Assembly: GCA_037447125.1 (NCBI GenBank)
Contig: JBBIHG010000004.1
Span: forward strand, 1 to 64,000
Reading direction: 5' to 3'
Length of the DNA: 64,000 nucleotides
From: UBA2029 sp037447125
GTDB taxonomy: Bacteria > Chloroflexota > Anaerolineae > Aggregatilineales > Aggregatilineaceae
The translations under genes were made by a program, and so were the position numbers. Positions 24,519 through 32,774 of the stretch are shown here, in pieces. Numbering within the stretch: the stretch's first letter is position 1; each line of letters opens with the position of its first letter. The notes beneath the pieces were generated by a model that was given only the letters and a program-made list of their open reading frames with translations, did no database searches and was not told the origin of the DNA.

Positions 24519-25922
24519 GTGGCACAACGGAAGTTGATTACCGGTCCGACCTTCGAAGAAATGCTCCATCCGCAGTTGATTGACCCGCAGATTCGCGCCC
24601 AGGCGCATGAAGCGCGGACAAGCGATCCTCTGGCGTCCATCAATCTCTTCAATATCTCGTGGCGCGACATCACCAACCAGATTCAGTACGCCGTGCTCCC
24701 CCCACAGCTTACGGGGATTGACACGCCCATCGCCGTGCTGACCAGCACGCACTTCCCGACGCGCAGCCACAAGGTGGGCGCGACGTACTCGGTGCTGCTG
24801 GAAAAAGAGCTGTTCGGCGATGTAGACCCCTGGAAGCACACGCTGATCTGGCCCTCAACCGGCAACTACGGCATTGGCGGGGCCTATGTCGCGGGACGCA
24901 TGGGCTGCAAGAGCATCGTCATCCTGCCCGAAGAGATGAGCAAGGAGCGCTTTGACCTGATCGCAGAATACGGCGCGAAGGCGATTGCCACGCCCGGCTG
25001 CGAGAGCAACGTCAAGGAAATCTACGACAAGGTCAAGGAATTGATGGCCTCCGACCCGGACATGCGCAGCATGAACCAGTTCGAGGTCATGGGCAACTAT
25101 CGCTTCCACTACTACGTGACCGGCAATACGATCATTGACCTGGCACGCGAGCTGGCCGAGCGGGGCATTGGCAGCGGTAAGGTGTCGGCCTACGTGTCGG
25201 CGATGGGTAGCGCGGGGACTATCGCGGCGGGCGACCGGCTCAAGCAGCAGTGGCACGACCACAAGATCGTCGGCCTGGAGCCGGTGCAGTGCCCCACGCT
25301 GGCCCTCAACGGGTACGGTGGCCACGACATCCAGGGCATAGGCGACAAGCACGTGACCTGGATTCACAACGTCAACAACATGGATGCGATCATCCTGATT
25401 GACGACATTGAGACCAAGCTGGCGCTGCAACTCTTCGCTGACGAGGGCGGGCTGCAAGCGCTGGTGAACCACTTCGGCATTGCCCAAGAGACGGTGGACT
25501 ACCTCAAGACACGGCTGGGCATCAGCAGCATCTGCAACATCTTCGGCGCGATCAAGACGGCCAAGTACTATGGCATGGGCAAGGACGATCTGGTGGTCAC
25601 GGTGGCGACCGACGGGCTGGATCGCTACGGCAGCGTGATGGGCGCGATGCGCCGCGACTACGGCATCGTTGACGAGACCGAGGCCATCGCCCGCGTGCGC
25701 AGCCTGTTCCACGGCCTGCGTACCGACTACGTGTGGGAAGGCAACTGGGAGAACCGCGCCCGCTGGCACAACCTGAAGTACTACACCTGGGTCGAGCAGC
25801 AGGGCAAGATGGTGGAAGAACTCGACGCCCAGAAGGACCCCGCCTGGTGGGAAGCTGAGCAGGCGCGCGTCAAGGATATTGACGCCAGGCTGTTGGAGTA
25901 CCGCCAGACCGGACGAATCTGA
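24519..25922 (+). CDS. PLP-dependent fold-type II enzyme (cysteine synthase/lyase-like)
   Basis: 467 residues. The probable Schiff-base lysine is K85 in SHKVGATYS. A phosphate-binding loop follows at PSTGNYGIGGAY, and the motif GCKSIVILPEEMSKERFD is typical of cysteine synthase/threonine dehydratase-like enzymes. I recall this subfamily being annotated only as PLP-dependent protein subunit beta in anaerobes. The C-terminal half has VVTVATDGLDRYGS, another conserved phosphate loop. Lying between carbamate kinase and an SsnA-like enzyme, it is a candidate for the ammonia-lyase step of purine breakdown (the role YgeX has in E. coli), although it lacks the YgeX-type lysine context. The GTG start has ACAGGAG at 8 bases. 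Confidence 0.7.
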   Translation: MAQRKLITGPTFEEMLHPQLIDPQIRAQAHEARTSDPLASINLFNISWRDITNQIQYAVLPPQLTGIDTPIAVLTSTHFPTRSHKVGATYSVLLEKELFGDVDPWKHTLIWPSTGNYGIGGAYVAGRMGCKSIVILPEEMSKERFDLIAEYGAKAIATPGCESNVKEIYDKVKELMASDPDMRSMNQFEVMGNYRFHYYVTGNTIIDLARELAERGIGSGKVSAYVSAMGSAGTIAAGDRLKQQWHDHKIVGLEPVQCPTLALNGYGGHDIQGIGDKHVTWIHNVNNMDAIILIDDIETKLALQLFADEGGLQALVNHFGIAQETVDYLKTRLGISSICNIFGAIKTAKYYGMGKDDLVVTVATDGLDRYGSVMGAMRRDYGIVDETEAIARVRSLFHGLRTDYVWEGNWENRARWHNLKYYTWVEQQGKMVEELDAQKDPAWWEAEQARVKDIDARLLEYRQTGRI

Positions 25923-25935
25923 TCGGGAGAGGCCG

Positions 25936-26613
25936 ATGTACCCCGAAGACCGCGTCCTGGTTGGCGTCATCAACCGCAAGCGCGACTTCGACACGGCTCA
26001 AACTGCGCACTGGTACCGTATCCCACAGGACCGGGCTGCGGGGGGCATCTACGCGGAGTACATCGCCTTCTTCTTCAGCCGCGCCTTTGGGGAACTGAAC
26101 GGCGCTATTCACTACTATGCACGGCGCACGGGGCTTGAGCTGGTTCACCGCCGCGATTTGCTGCCGGACGAGCCGGCTCATCCCCGCGCCGACGCGCTGT
26201 ATCACAAGCTGCAATTCGGCGAGCTGCGCCACAAGGACCCGCCCATCGCCAACCGCGATCGGCGCGTGGTGACCTTCATCCATACGACGTGGGACCGCTT
26301 CTCGCAAGCGCAGGACCTGGCTGATCTATACTCCGACGCCGACGCCTTTGTGGATCGCGTCTTCCATGCCCTGGAGCGCGAGGGCGTCCGCGCTGAGCGG
26401 CGGTGGGAGGCGGAGGCTCTGCCAGAAGGCAGGAGACCGTTCCTGGCCATTCCTTGCGCGGACGGGACGGTGATCGCTTCAACCCGTCCCCGCGATGGGC
26501 GGGTGATTGTCCTGCCGGCCTGTGATGGGCCGGGCGCCCTGCGTGAAAGCGTCGCGGCGATTCTGGACGCAGTTAAGAAGCATGGTGGGCCGCCCGCAAG
26601 CGGGCGCCCCTAG
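25936..26613 (+). CDS. Protein of unknown function in the purine cluster
   Basis: 225 residues. No family was recognised. It is soluble, with no signal peptide or membrane helix. Notable segments are FFFSRAFGELNGAIHYYARR and VVTFIHTTWDRFSQAQDL, plus several arginine- and histidine-rich stretches. The start follows a GGGAGAGG ribosome binding site 14 bases after the PLP enzyme stop, and the SsnA-like gene starts 10 bases later, so all three are one transcript. This tight coupling suggests a catalytic or accessory role in the same pathway. The last codons overlap a GC-rich inverted repeat (about 26588-26611). Confidence 0.65.
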   Translation: MYPEDRVLVGVINRKRDFDTAQTAHWYRIPQDRAAGGIYAEYIAFFFSRAFGELNGAIHYYARRTGLELVHRRDLLPDEPAHPRADALYHKLQFGELRHKDPPIANRDRRVVTFIHTTWDRFSQAQDLADLYSDADAFVDRVFHALEREGVRAERRWEAEALPEGRRPFLAIPCADGTVIASTRPRDGRVIVLPACDGPGALRESVAAILDAVKKHGGPPASGRP

Positions 26614-26623
26614 AGAACAAGAG

Positions 26624-27991
26624 ATGAATGCTATGCCTTTGTTGATCACCAATGGAACAGTCGTCACCTGGGAGACGCCGAACCGCGTGATCGAGGATGG
26701 CGCTGTCCTGATTGAGGGCGACACGATCCGCGAAGTAGGCGAGACAGCCGCGCTGGTGGCTCGCCACCCTGCCGCTGAACGCTTCGACGCGCGCGGGCAA
26801 CTGCTCATGCCCGGCGGAATCTGCGCGCACACCCATTTCTACGGCGCGTATGCGCGCGGCATGGGCATTCCGGGGCCGGCGCCCAGGAACTTCCCCGAAA
26901 TCCTGGAGCGGCTGTGGTGGCCGCTCGACAAGGCGCTCGACCGGGAGGCAGTGTGCTTTAGCGCGCTGGTCTGCCTGGTGGACGCGATCAAGCATGGCAC
27001 GACGACGCTGATCGATCATCACGCCAGCCCCAACTTCATTGACGGCAGCCTGGATGTGATCGCCGACGCAACGGAAGAGGCCGGGCTGCGCGCAGTGCTG
27101 TGCTACGAAGTCACCGACCGCGACGGGCCGGACAAAGCGCAGGCGGGCATCGCCGAGAATGTGCGCTTCCTGCGCGCCGCGCGGTCGCGCCTGCTGGTCG
27201 CGGCGACGTTCGGGCTGCACGCCAGCCTGACGCTGACCGACGAGACGCTGCGGGCGTGCGTGGAGGCGGCCAGCGGGTTGGACACGGGCTTCCACATCCA
27301 CGTGGCCGAGCACGAGGCCGACGAGGAAGACAGCCTGCGCAAAGCGGGCAAGCGCGTCGTCGAGCGCCTGGACTCCTTCGGCATCCTGGGGCCACAGACC
27401 ATCGTCGCCCATGCGGTGCACGTCAACGCTGCCGAGCGCGCCATCCTCAAGAATACGGGCACCTGGGTGTCGCACCAGCCGCGCTCGAACATGAACAACG
27501 CCGTCGGCGCTGCCGCGCTCGATGCCATGTTCGCCGAGGGGATTGCCCTGGCGCTGGGCAACGATGGCTTCAGCAACAATATGTGGGCGGAGTGGAAAGC
27601 GGCCTACCTGCTGCACAAAGTGGCGAACCGCGATCCGCGCCTAGCCCCCGGTGACATGATCGCCCAGATTGCCACGGGCAACAATGCCCGTCTGGCGTCG
27701 TCCTTCTTCCCGCACAAGGTGGGCGCGCTTGCGCCTGGCGCGGCGGCGGACGTGATCCTGGTGGATTACCGCCCCTTCACCCCGCTCAACGCGGGCAATC
27801 TGCCCTGGCATATCCTGTTTGGCTTCGAGTCCTCGATGGTGACGACGACCATCGTTGCTGGCAAGGTGCTGATGCGCGACCGGACGCTGCTCACGCTGGA
27901 CGAGGGCGCGATTGCGGCGGCGGCGCGCGCGCACGCCCCCCAGGTCTGGGAACGCTATAATCACTTTGCCCAGCGGGTACTCGCCCAATGA
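26624..27991 (+). CDS. ssnA: SsnA-like amidohydrolase
   Basis: 455 residues, amidohydrolase superfamily. Metal ligands: H69 and H71 (CAHTHFY), the histidine of FHIHVAEHE, the histidine in IVAHAVHV and the aspartate of ALGNDGFSNNM. Motifs LWWPLDKALDRE, IDHHASPNFIDGSL and RSNMNNAVG fit SsnA, a core protein of anaerobic purine-degradation clusters whose hydrolase substrate is a purine-ring-derived intermediate. It is distinct from the 8-oxoguanine deaminase-like paralogue at 15468. The stop overlaps the next start (ATGA), showing translational coupling to the F420 oxidoreductase gene. Confidence 0.85.
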   Translation: MNAMPLLITNGTVVTWETPNRVIEDGAVLIEGDTIREVGETAALVARHPAAERFDARGQLLMPGGICAHTHFYGAYARGMGIPGPAPRNFPEILERLWWPLDKALDREAVCFSALVCLVDAIKHGTTTLIDHHASPNFIDGSLDVIADATEEAGLRAVLCYEVTDRDGPDKAQAGIAENVRFLRAARSRLLVAATFGLHASLTLTDETLRACVEAASGLDTGFHIHVAEHEADEEDSLRKAGKRVVERLDSFGILGPQTIVAHAVHVNAAERAILKNTGTWVSHQPRSNMNNAVGAAALDAMFAEGIALALGNDGFSNNMWAEWKAAYLLHKVANRDPRLAPGDMIAQIATGNNARLASSFFPHKVGALAPGAAADVILVDYRPFTPLNAGNLPWHILFGFESSMVTTTIVAGKVLMRDRTLLTLDEGAIAAAARAHAPQVWERYNHFAQRVLAQ

Positions 27992-28680
27992 CGGAGGCTA
28001 TTACGTTGACTACCATTCCCAAGTTCCTGACGATTGCAGTCTTGGGCGGCACCGGCAAGGAAGGATCGGGGCTGGTGCTGCGCTGGGCGCACAGCGGCTA
28101 CCGCGTGCTGATCGGCTCGCGCGATGCGGAGCGCGCCGCGGCCAAGGCCGGCGAGCTGAATGCCATCCTGGGCGCAGATGCCATTCGCGGCATGAGCAAC
28201 GAGGACGCCGCCGCGCAGGCCGACCTGGTGGTGCTCAGCGTGCCGTACAGCGCGCACAAGGACATTCTCCAGTCAGTGAAGGACCACGTGCGAGGCAAGA
28301 TCGTGGTGGATGTCACGGTGCCGCTGCAGCCGCCGAACGTGCGCACCGTGTACGTGCCGGAAGGCAAGGCGGCTAGCCTGGAAGCGCAGGCCCTGCTGGG
28401 CGATGGCGCGCGCGTGGTGGCGGCCTTCCAGAATGTGGGCGCGGCGCATCTGCAGGAACTGTCTCATAGCGTGAACTGCGATGTGCTGATGTGCAGCGAC
28501 GACGCCGGGGCGAAGGGTGAGGTCGCGCAGTTGGTGGAGGCCATTCCAGGGATGCGCGCCGTTGACGCCGGGCCGCTGGCCAACGCGGTGGCGGTCGAGG
28601 CGCTGACGCCTGTCTTGCTGTATATCAACAGACGCTACAAGGTCGCTGGGGCGGGGATTCGCATCACGGGCCTGGAATGA
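27988..28680 (+). CDS. npdG: NADPH:coenzyme F420 oxidoreductase
   Basis: 230 residues. It moves hydride between NADPH and F420. The N-terminal dinucleotide motif is AVLGGTGKEGSGL (about residues 17-29) and IGSRDAERA is the NADP-phosphate-binding segment. The motif VVLSVPYSAH and the later VVAAFQNVGAAHLQEL fit the F420-dependent NADP reductase family (TIGR01915). The ATG overlaps the SsnA stop by 4 bases. It opens the F420 block and ties F420 to a purine-degradation enzyme at the level of translation. Confidence 0.85.
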   Translation: MTEAITLTTIPKFLTIAVLGGTGKEGSGLVLRWAHSGYRVLIGSRDAERAAAKAGELNAILGADAIRGMSNEDAAAQADLVVLSVPYSAHKDILQSVKDHVRGKIVVDVTVPLQPPNVRTVYVPEGKAASLEAQALLGDGARVVAAFQNVGAAHLQELSHSVNCDVLMCSDDAGAKGEVAQLVEAIPGMRAVDAGPLANAVAVEALTPVLLYINRRYKVAGAGIRITGLE

Positions 28681-28681
28681 C

Positions 28682-29482
28682 GTGCCGATGGCAGCGCAGT
28701 TCACCCGGCTGACCCTCATCGGTCTGCCGCATATTCCCCACGTGCAGCCCGGCGACGACCTGGCGGCGATCCTGGTCGCCAGCCTGCAAAGCGCACGCCT
28801 GGCCCTCGAGCTGGGGGATATTCTCATCATCACTTCCAAGCTGGTCTCCAAAGCTGAGGGTCGCTTCGCCGACCTGCGGGCGGTTGAGCCGTCGGCGCGC
28901 GCTCGGCGGGTGGCGGAGCAAACGCGCAAGGACCCGCGCATGGTCGAACTCATCTTGCGCGAGTCCACTGCGATCTCGCGCATGCGCCCGGACGTGCTGA
29001 TCGTGCGTCACCGGCTGGGCTTCACCCTGGCCAACGCGGGCATTGACCACTCGAACGTGGGCCGCGACGGAGAAGACTGGGTGCTGCTGCTGCCTGAAGA
29101 CCCCGACCGCTCGGCGAGGCAGATTCGCCAGCGTCTGCGCGACCTGACCGGTGTAGCGCCCGGCATCGTGGTCAGCGACTCGCATGGCCGCCCGTTTCGC
29201 ATCGGGACGGTGGGCGTGGCCATCGGCCTGGCGGGGTTCCCGGCGATCTGGGACAAGCGCGGGCAGCGCGATCTGTATGGGCGCGAGTTGCGTATCACCG
29301 TGACCGGCCTGGGCGACGAACTGGCGGCGGCGGCGGGGCTGGTCACCGGGCAGGGGGCAGAAGGGCTGCCGGCCGTGCTGGTGCGCGGCATGGCGCTTCC
29401 CCAGGGCGAGGGCTGCGCCGCTGATCTCGTCCGGCCCGAAGCCCTTGACCTGTACGCCGATCACCAGGACGCGGGCGAGTAG
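28682..29482 (+). CDS. cofE: Coenzyme F420-0:L-glutamate ligase CofE
   Basis: 266 residues. It adds L-glutamates to F420-0 using GTP. Family motifs are ILIITSKLVSKAEGR, the metal/GTP site ANAGIDHSNVG and VSDSHGRPFRIGTVGVAIG. In mycobacteria this is the N-terminal half of FbiB; here it is free-standing. The frame opens with GTG at 28682 and an in-frame ATG at 28688, and either could be used. It follows the oxidoreductase by one base. Confidence 0.9.
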   Translation: MPMAAQFTRLTLIGLPHIPHVQPGDDLAAILVASLQSARLALELGDILIITSKLVSKAEGRFADLRAVEPSARARRVAEQTRKDPRMVELILRESTAISRMRPDVLIVRHRLGFTLANAGIDHSNVGRDGEDWVLLLPEDPDRSARQIRQRLRDLTGVAPGIVVSDSHGRPFRIGTVGVAIGLAGFPAIWDKRGQRDLYGRELRITVTGLGDELAAAAGLVTGQGAEGLPAVLVRGMALPQGEGCAADLVRPEALDLYADHQDAGE

Positions 29483-29486
29483 CTGC

Positions 29487-30092
29487 ATGGACGCGGCGGC
29501 GTTGCTGGCGCTGATGCAGGCGCGGCGCTCGATCCGCCGCTACAGCGACCGGCCTGTGTCGCGGGCGGCGCTGGAGCGACTGCTTGAGGCGGCGCGTTGG
29601 GCACCGTCGGCGCACAACCGGCAACCCTGGCGCTTCGCTGTGCTCGTCGAGCCGGAGCCACGCCTGCGCCTGGCCCAGGCGATGGGCGAGCGCTTCCGCC
29701 GCGACCTGCTGGCCGACGGCCTGCCGCCAGACGAAGTTGAGCGACAGGTGGCGCGTTCCATTGCGCGGATCGGCGGCGCGCCGGCGGTGATCGTCGTGTT
29801 TCTGAGCATAGTGGACATGGATCGCCTTCCCGATGCACGCCGCCAGGGTTATGAGCGGGAGATGGCGGCGCAGAGCGTCGCCCTGGCCGTCCAGAATATG
29901 CTGCTGATGGCGCACGCGCAGGGGTTGGGGGCGTGCTGGATGTGCGCGCCGCTCTTCTGCCCGGACGTGGTGCGCGAGACGCTCGAACTGCCGCCTGACT
30001 GGGAAGCGCAAGCCCTGCTGACGGTGGGCTATCCGGCGGAGGCGCACAGCAAGGATCGCGCGCCCCTGGGAATGAAGCTTCGATGGTTCTGA
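29487..30092 (+). CDS. Nitroreductase-family protein (FbiB C-terminal-like)
   Basis: 201 residues. FMN-binding nitroreductase fold: RRSIRRYSDRPV near the start, EAARWAPSAHNRQPWRF and a C-terminal LGACWMCAPLF. Next to cofE it corresponds to the C-terminal half of mycobacterial FbiB, which reduces dehydro-F420-0. The ATG at 29487 lies 4 bases after the CofE stop. Its end overlaps the cofD start by 10 bases. Confidence 0.85.
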   Translation: MDAAALLALMQARRSIRRYSDRPVSRAALERLLEAARWAPSAHNRQPWRFAVLVEPEPRLRLAQAMGERFRRDLLADGLPPDEVERQVARSIARIGGAPAVIVVFLSIVDMDRLPDARRQGYEREMAAQSVALAVQNMLLMAHAQGLGACWMCAPLFCPDVVRETLELPPDWEAQALLTVGYPAEAHSKDRAPLGMKLRWF

Positions 30093-31033
30093 CACACGCG
30101 CCGCGCGTGGTTGCGCTGGCCGGAGGGGTGGGCGGGGCCAAGCTGGTCTTTGGGCTGGCCCAGGTCCTGCCGCCCGATCATCTGACGGTCGTCGGCAATG
30201 TAGCTGATGACTTTGAGCTGTATGGTCTGCACATCTCGCCTGACCTGGACACGGTGATGTACACGCTGGCCGGAGTCGCCAACCCGGAGACGGGCTGGGG
30301 GCTGGCCGGGGACAGCGGGCAGATGCTCGATATGCTGGCCCGCTATGGCGAAGAGACCTGGTTTCGCCTGGGCGACCGCGACGTGGCCACGCACCTGCTG
30401 CGCACGCACTGGCTGGCGGCGGGCCTGTCGCTGACGGAGGTGACGGCTCGCCTGGCGGCGGCGCTGGGCGTCCGGCAGCGACTGCTGCCCGTCACCGACG
30501 ACCCGCTGGCGACCATCGTAGACACCGTGGAACAAGGCCCGTTGGCTTTTCAGGACTACTTTGTGCGCTGGCGCTGGCAGCCGACCGTCCGCCGTGTCTG
30601 GTTTCGCGGCGCGCAGGACGCGCGCATCAGCGGGGCGGTTGCCCAGGCCGTGTCCGCTGCCGAAGTGATCGTGATCTGCCCGTCGAACCCGGTGCTGTCC
30701 GTTGCGCCAATCCTGGCCGCCGGTGGCATGAGCGACGTCTTGCGCGGGCGGCGGGGCGTGTGTGTGGCGGTCAGTCCGTTCATCGGCGGGCAGGCAATCA
30801 AGGGGCCGGCGGCCAAGCTGATGCCAGAGCTGGGACTGGACGTCTCTGCGACAGGCGTGGTGCGCTACTATCAGGGCCTGGTGGATGGGCTGGTGATAGA
30901 CAGCGCCGACGCGGCCCAGGCGGCGGGGATGGGCGTTCCGGCGCTGGTCACGGGTACGCTGATGAAGACAGACGCCGACAAAGCGCGTCTGGCGCGTGAG
31001 GTCTTGGAGTGGGCAGGGAGTCTACAGCGATGA
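30083..31033 (+). CDS. cofD: 2-phospho-L-lactate/phosphoenolpyruvyl transferase CofD
   Basis: 316 residues. It joins the activated phospho-acid (from CofC) to the deazaflavin Fo to make F420-0 or dehydro-F420-0. Conserved features are ALAGGVGGAKLVFGL at residues 11-25, NVADDFELYGLHISPDLD and the ICPSNPVLSVAPIL segment. Bacteria usually use phosphoenolpyruvate, and the neighbouring FbiB-type reductase supports that here. It overlaps both neighbours, confirming one operon. Confidence 0.95.
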   Translation: MVLTHAPRVVALAGGVGGAKLVFGLAQVLPPDHLTVVGNVADDFELYGLHISPDLDTVMYTLAGVANPETGWGLAGDSGQMLDMLARYGEETWFRLGDRDVATHLLRTHWLAAGLSLTEVTARLAAALGVRQRLLPVTDDPLATIVDTVEQGPLAFQDYFVRWRWQPTVRRVWFRGAQDARISGAVAQAVSAAEVIVICPSNPVLSVAPILAAGGMSDVLRGRRGVCVAVSPFIGGQAIKGPAAKLMPELGLDVSATGVVRYYQGLVDGLVIDSADAAQAAGMGVPALVTGTLMKTDADKARLAREVLEWAGSLQR

Positions 31034-31695
31034 GCGTGTGGGCGATTGTCCCCGTCAAGCCCCTGAAGCGGGCCAAAAGCCGTCTGGCGGGGGTGTTGAC
31101 AGCGGAGCAGCGCGAGTACCTGGCGACGCAACTCCTGCTGCGCACGGTGCGGCTGCTGCTGCCGCTCTCGCACATTCAGGGCGTGCTGGTCATCAGCCGC
31201 GATACGCGGGCGTTGGCGATGGCTCGTGACCAGGGCGCGCAGACGGTGCAGGAGAGCGGGGCGCCAGAACTCAACAGTGCGCTCCTGCGAGCGACTCACG
31301 CGTTGCGGACGTGGGGTGGCGAGGCCGGGTTGGTGGTGCCAGCGGACATCCCGCTGCTGTCCAGCGAGGATGTGGGCGCGGTAGTGGACATGGGGCGCTA
31401 TCACAATTCTGTGGTGCTCGTGCCCGATCATCGAGAGCAGGGCACCAATCTGCTGTTCGTCAGGCCGCCCGGTCTGATCCCCTACGCCTTCGGAGAGAAC
31501 AGCTTCAACCGCCACCAATACTACGCGCGTGATGTCGGGGCGACGGTGTTGGTTTATCGCTCGGACGGCGCTTCGCTGGATATTGACACCCCCGCTGACC
31601 TGGCCCGCTACATTGAGTTGGCAAAGGCGACGGGAGAGCCTATCATAGAGCGGGCTGGCCTGCTGGGCGCCCTGCTGTCGCAAGGCACCTCCTAG
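31030..31695 (+). CDS. cofC: CofC/FbiD guanylyltransferase
   Basis: 221 residues. It activates 2-phospholactate or phosphoenolpyruvate with GTP for CofD. The nucleotide-binding start AIVPVKPLKRAKSRLAG is diagnostic, followed by VVPADIPLLSSEDV and FGENSFNRH. Its ATG overlaps the cofD stop (ATGA). With cofD, cofE and the nitroreductase, all late F420 steps are present. The Fo-forming CofG/CofH (FbiC) must lie elsewhere. Confidence 0.92.
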   Translation: MSVWAIVPVKPLKRAKSRLAGVLTAEQREYLATQLLLRTVRLLLPLSHIQGVLVISRDTRALAMARDQGAQTVQESGAPELNSALLRATHALRTWGGEAGLVVPADIPLLSSEDVGAVVDMGRYHNSVVLVPDHREQGTNLLFVRPPGLIPYAFGENSFNRHQYYARDVGATVLVYRSDGASLDIDTPADLARYIELAKATGEPIIERAGLLGALLSQGTS

Positions 31696-31742
31696 ATCGG
31701 GCAGATGTTGGTGAAAATCACATGGTAGACAGGAGAGATCTT

Positions 31743-32750
31743 ATGGCTGACCAAGTTGCTTTGTATTTGCAGGATGCGCATCCGCTGGCGGAGGCGATCC
31801 AGTATGTGCAATACGCCGAGGATCGCGGCTTCGAAGCCGTCTGGCAGGCCGAAAGCCGCCTGGTGCGCGATGCCATCGTGCCCATGGCCGCGTTTGCGGC
31901 GACGACCAAGCGCATCAAGGTTGGCTCCGGTGTGATCAACAACTGGACGCGCAATGCCGCGCTGACGGCGGCGACCTTCCTGACACTGGATGATCTGGCA
32001 CCGGACCGGATTCTGCTGGGCATCGGGGCGTGGTGGGATCCGCTGGCCAAGAACGTGGGCATCGAGCGCACCAAGCCGCTGCTGGCCATGCGCGAGCATG
32101 TGACCGTGGTGCGCGATCTGCTGGCGATGAAGAACGTGACCTTTCACGGCGAGTTCGTGCACGTGACCGGCATTGAACTGGACATCGTGCACGGGCGGCG
32201 CGAGCCGCGCAACGTGCCCATCTACATCGGCGCGACAGGCCCCAAGATGATGGCCCTGGCCGGCGAGATTGCCGATGGCGCGCTGCTCAACTATCTGGTG
32301 TCGCCCGCCTACAACGTGGCCGCGCTGGAGCAGTTGGAGTCCGGCGCGAAGCTGGCCGGGCGCAAGCTGGACGACATTGACCGGCCCCAACTGGTGGTGT
32401 GCTCGGTAGATAGTGACCGCAAGAGGGCGCTGGACGGCGCGCGCAAGCTGGTCACGCAGTACCTGGGCCAGCAGCCGCACATTATGAAGGCCAGCGGCGT
32501 CAGCAGCGAGCTGCTCGACGAGATTCACCAGGTGCTGACCTGGCCGGCTACCGAAGAGCAGATCGAGCGCGCCATGACCCTGGTGCCCGATGACGTGGTG
32601 CAACTGATCACCGCGTCGGGGACGCCGGCAGAAGTGCGGGCCAAGGTGCGCGAATATGTGTCCACCGGCTGCACCTGCCCGGTGCTCTACCCGCTCGGCG
32701 ACGATGTCCGGTTGATGATTGACACGTTCGCCGGCGGCTACAGCGACTGA
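31743..32750 (+). CDS. F420-dependent LLM-class oxidoreductase
   Basis: 335 residues, TIM-barrel luciferase-like monooxygenase family, Mer-like branch. Motifs: AEDRGFEAVWQAES, KVGSGVINNWTRNAA, RILLGIGAWWDPLA and VPIYIGATGPKMM. These fit F420-using reductases or dehydrogenases of the methylene-H4MPT reductase type rather than FMN monooxygenases. The start ATG has a CAGGAGAGA ribosome binding site. It sits at the end of the F420 biosynthesis run and before the purine molybdoenzymes, making it the most likely F420-consuming enzyme of the cluster. Its substrate is unknown. Confidence 0.8.
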   Translation: MADQVALYLQDAHPLAEAIQYVQYAEDRGFEAVWQAESRLVRDAIVPMAAFAATTKRIKVGSGVINNWTRNAALTAATFLTLDDLAPDRILLGIGAWWDPLAKNVGIERTKPLLAMREHVTVVRDLLAMKNVTFHGEFVHVTGIELDIVHGRREPRNVPIYIGATGPKMMALAGEIADGALLNYLVSPAYNVAALEQLESGAKLAGRKLDDIDRPQLVVCSVDSDRKRALDGARKLVTQYLGQQPHIMKASGVSSELLDEIHQVLTWPATEEQIERAMTLVPDDVVQLITASGTPAEVRAKVREYVSTGCTCPVLYPLGDDVRLMIDTFAGGYSD

Positions 32751-32774
32751 CAGGCACCGCGCAGCGAGGCGTGA

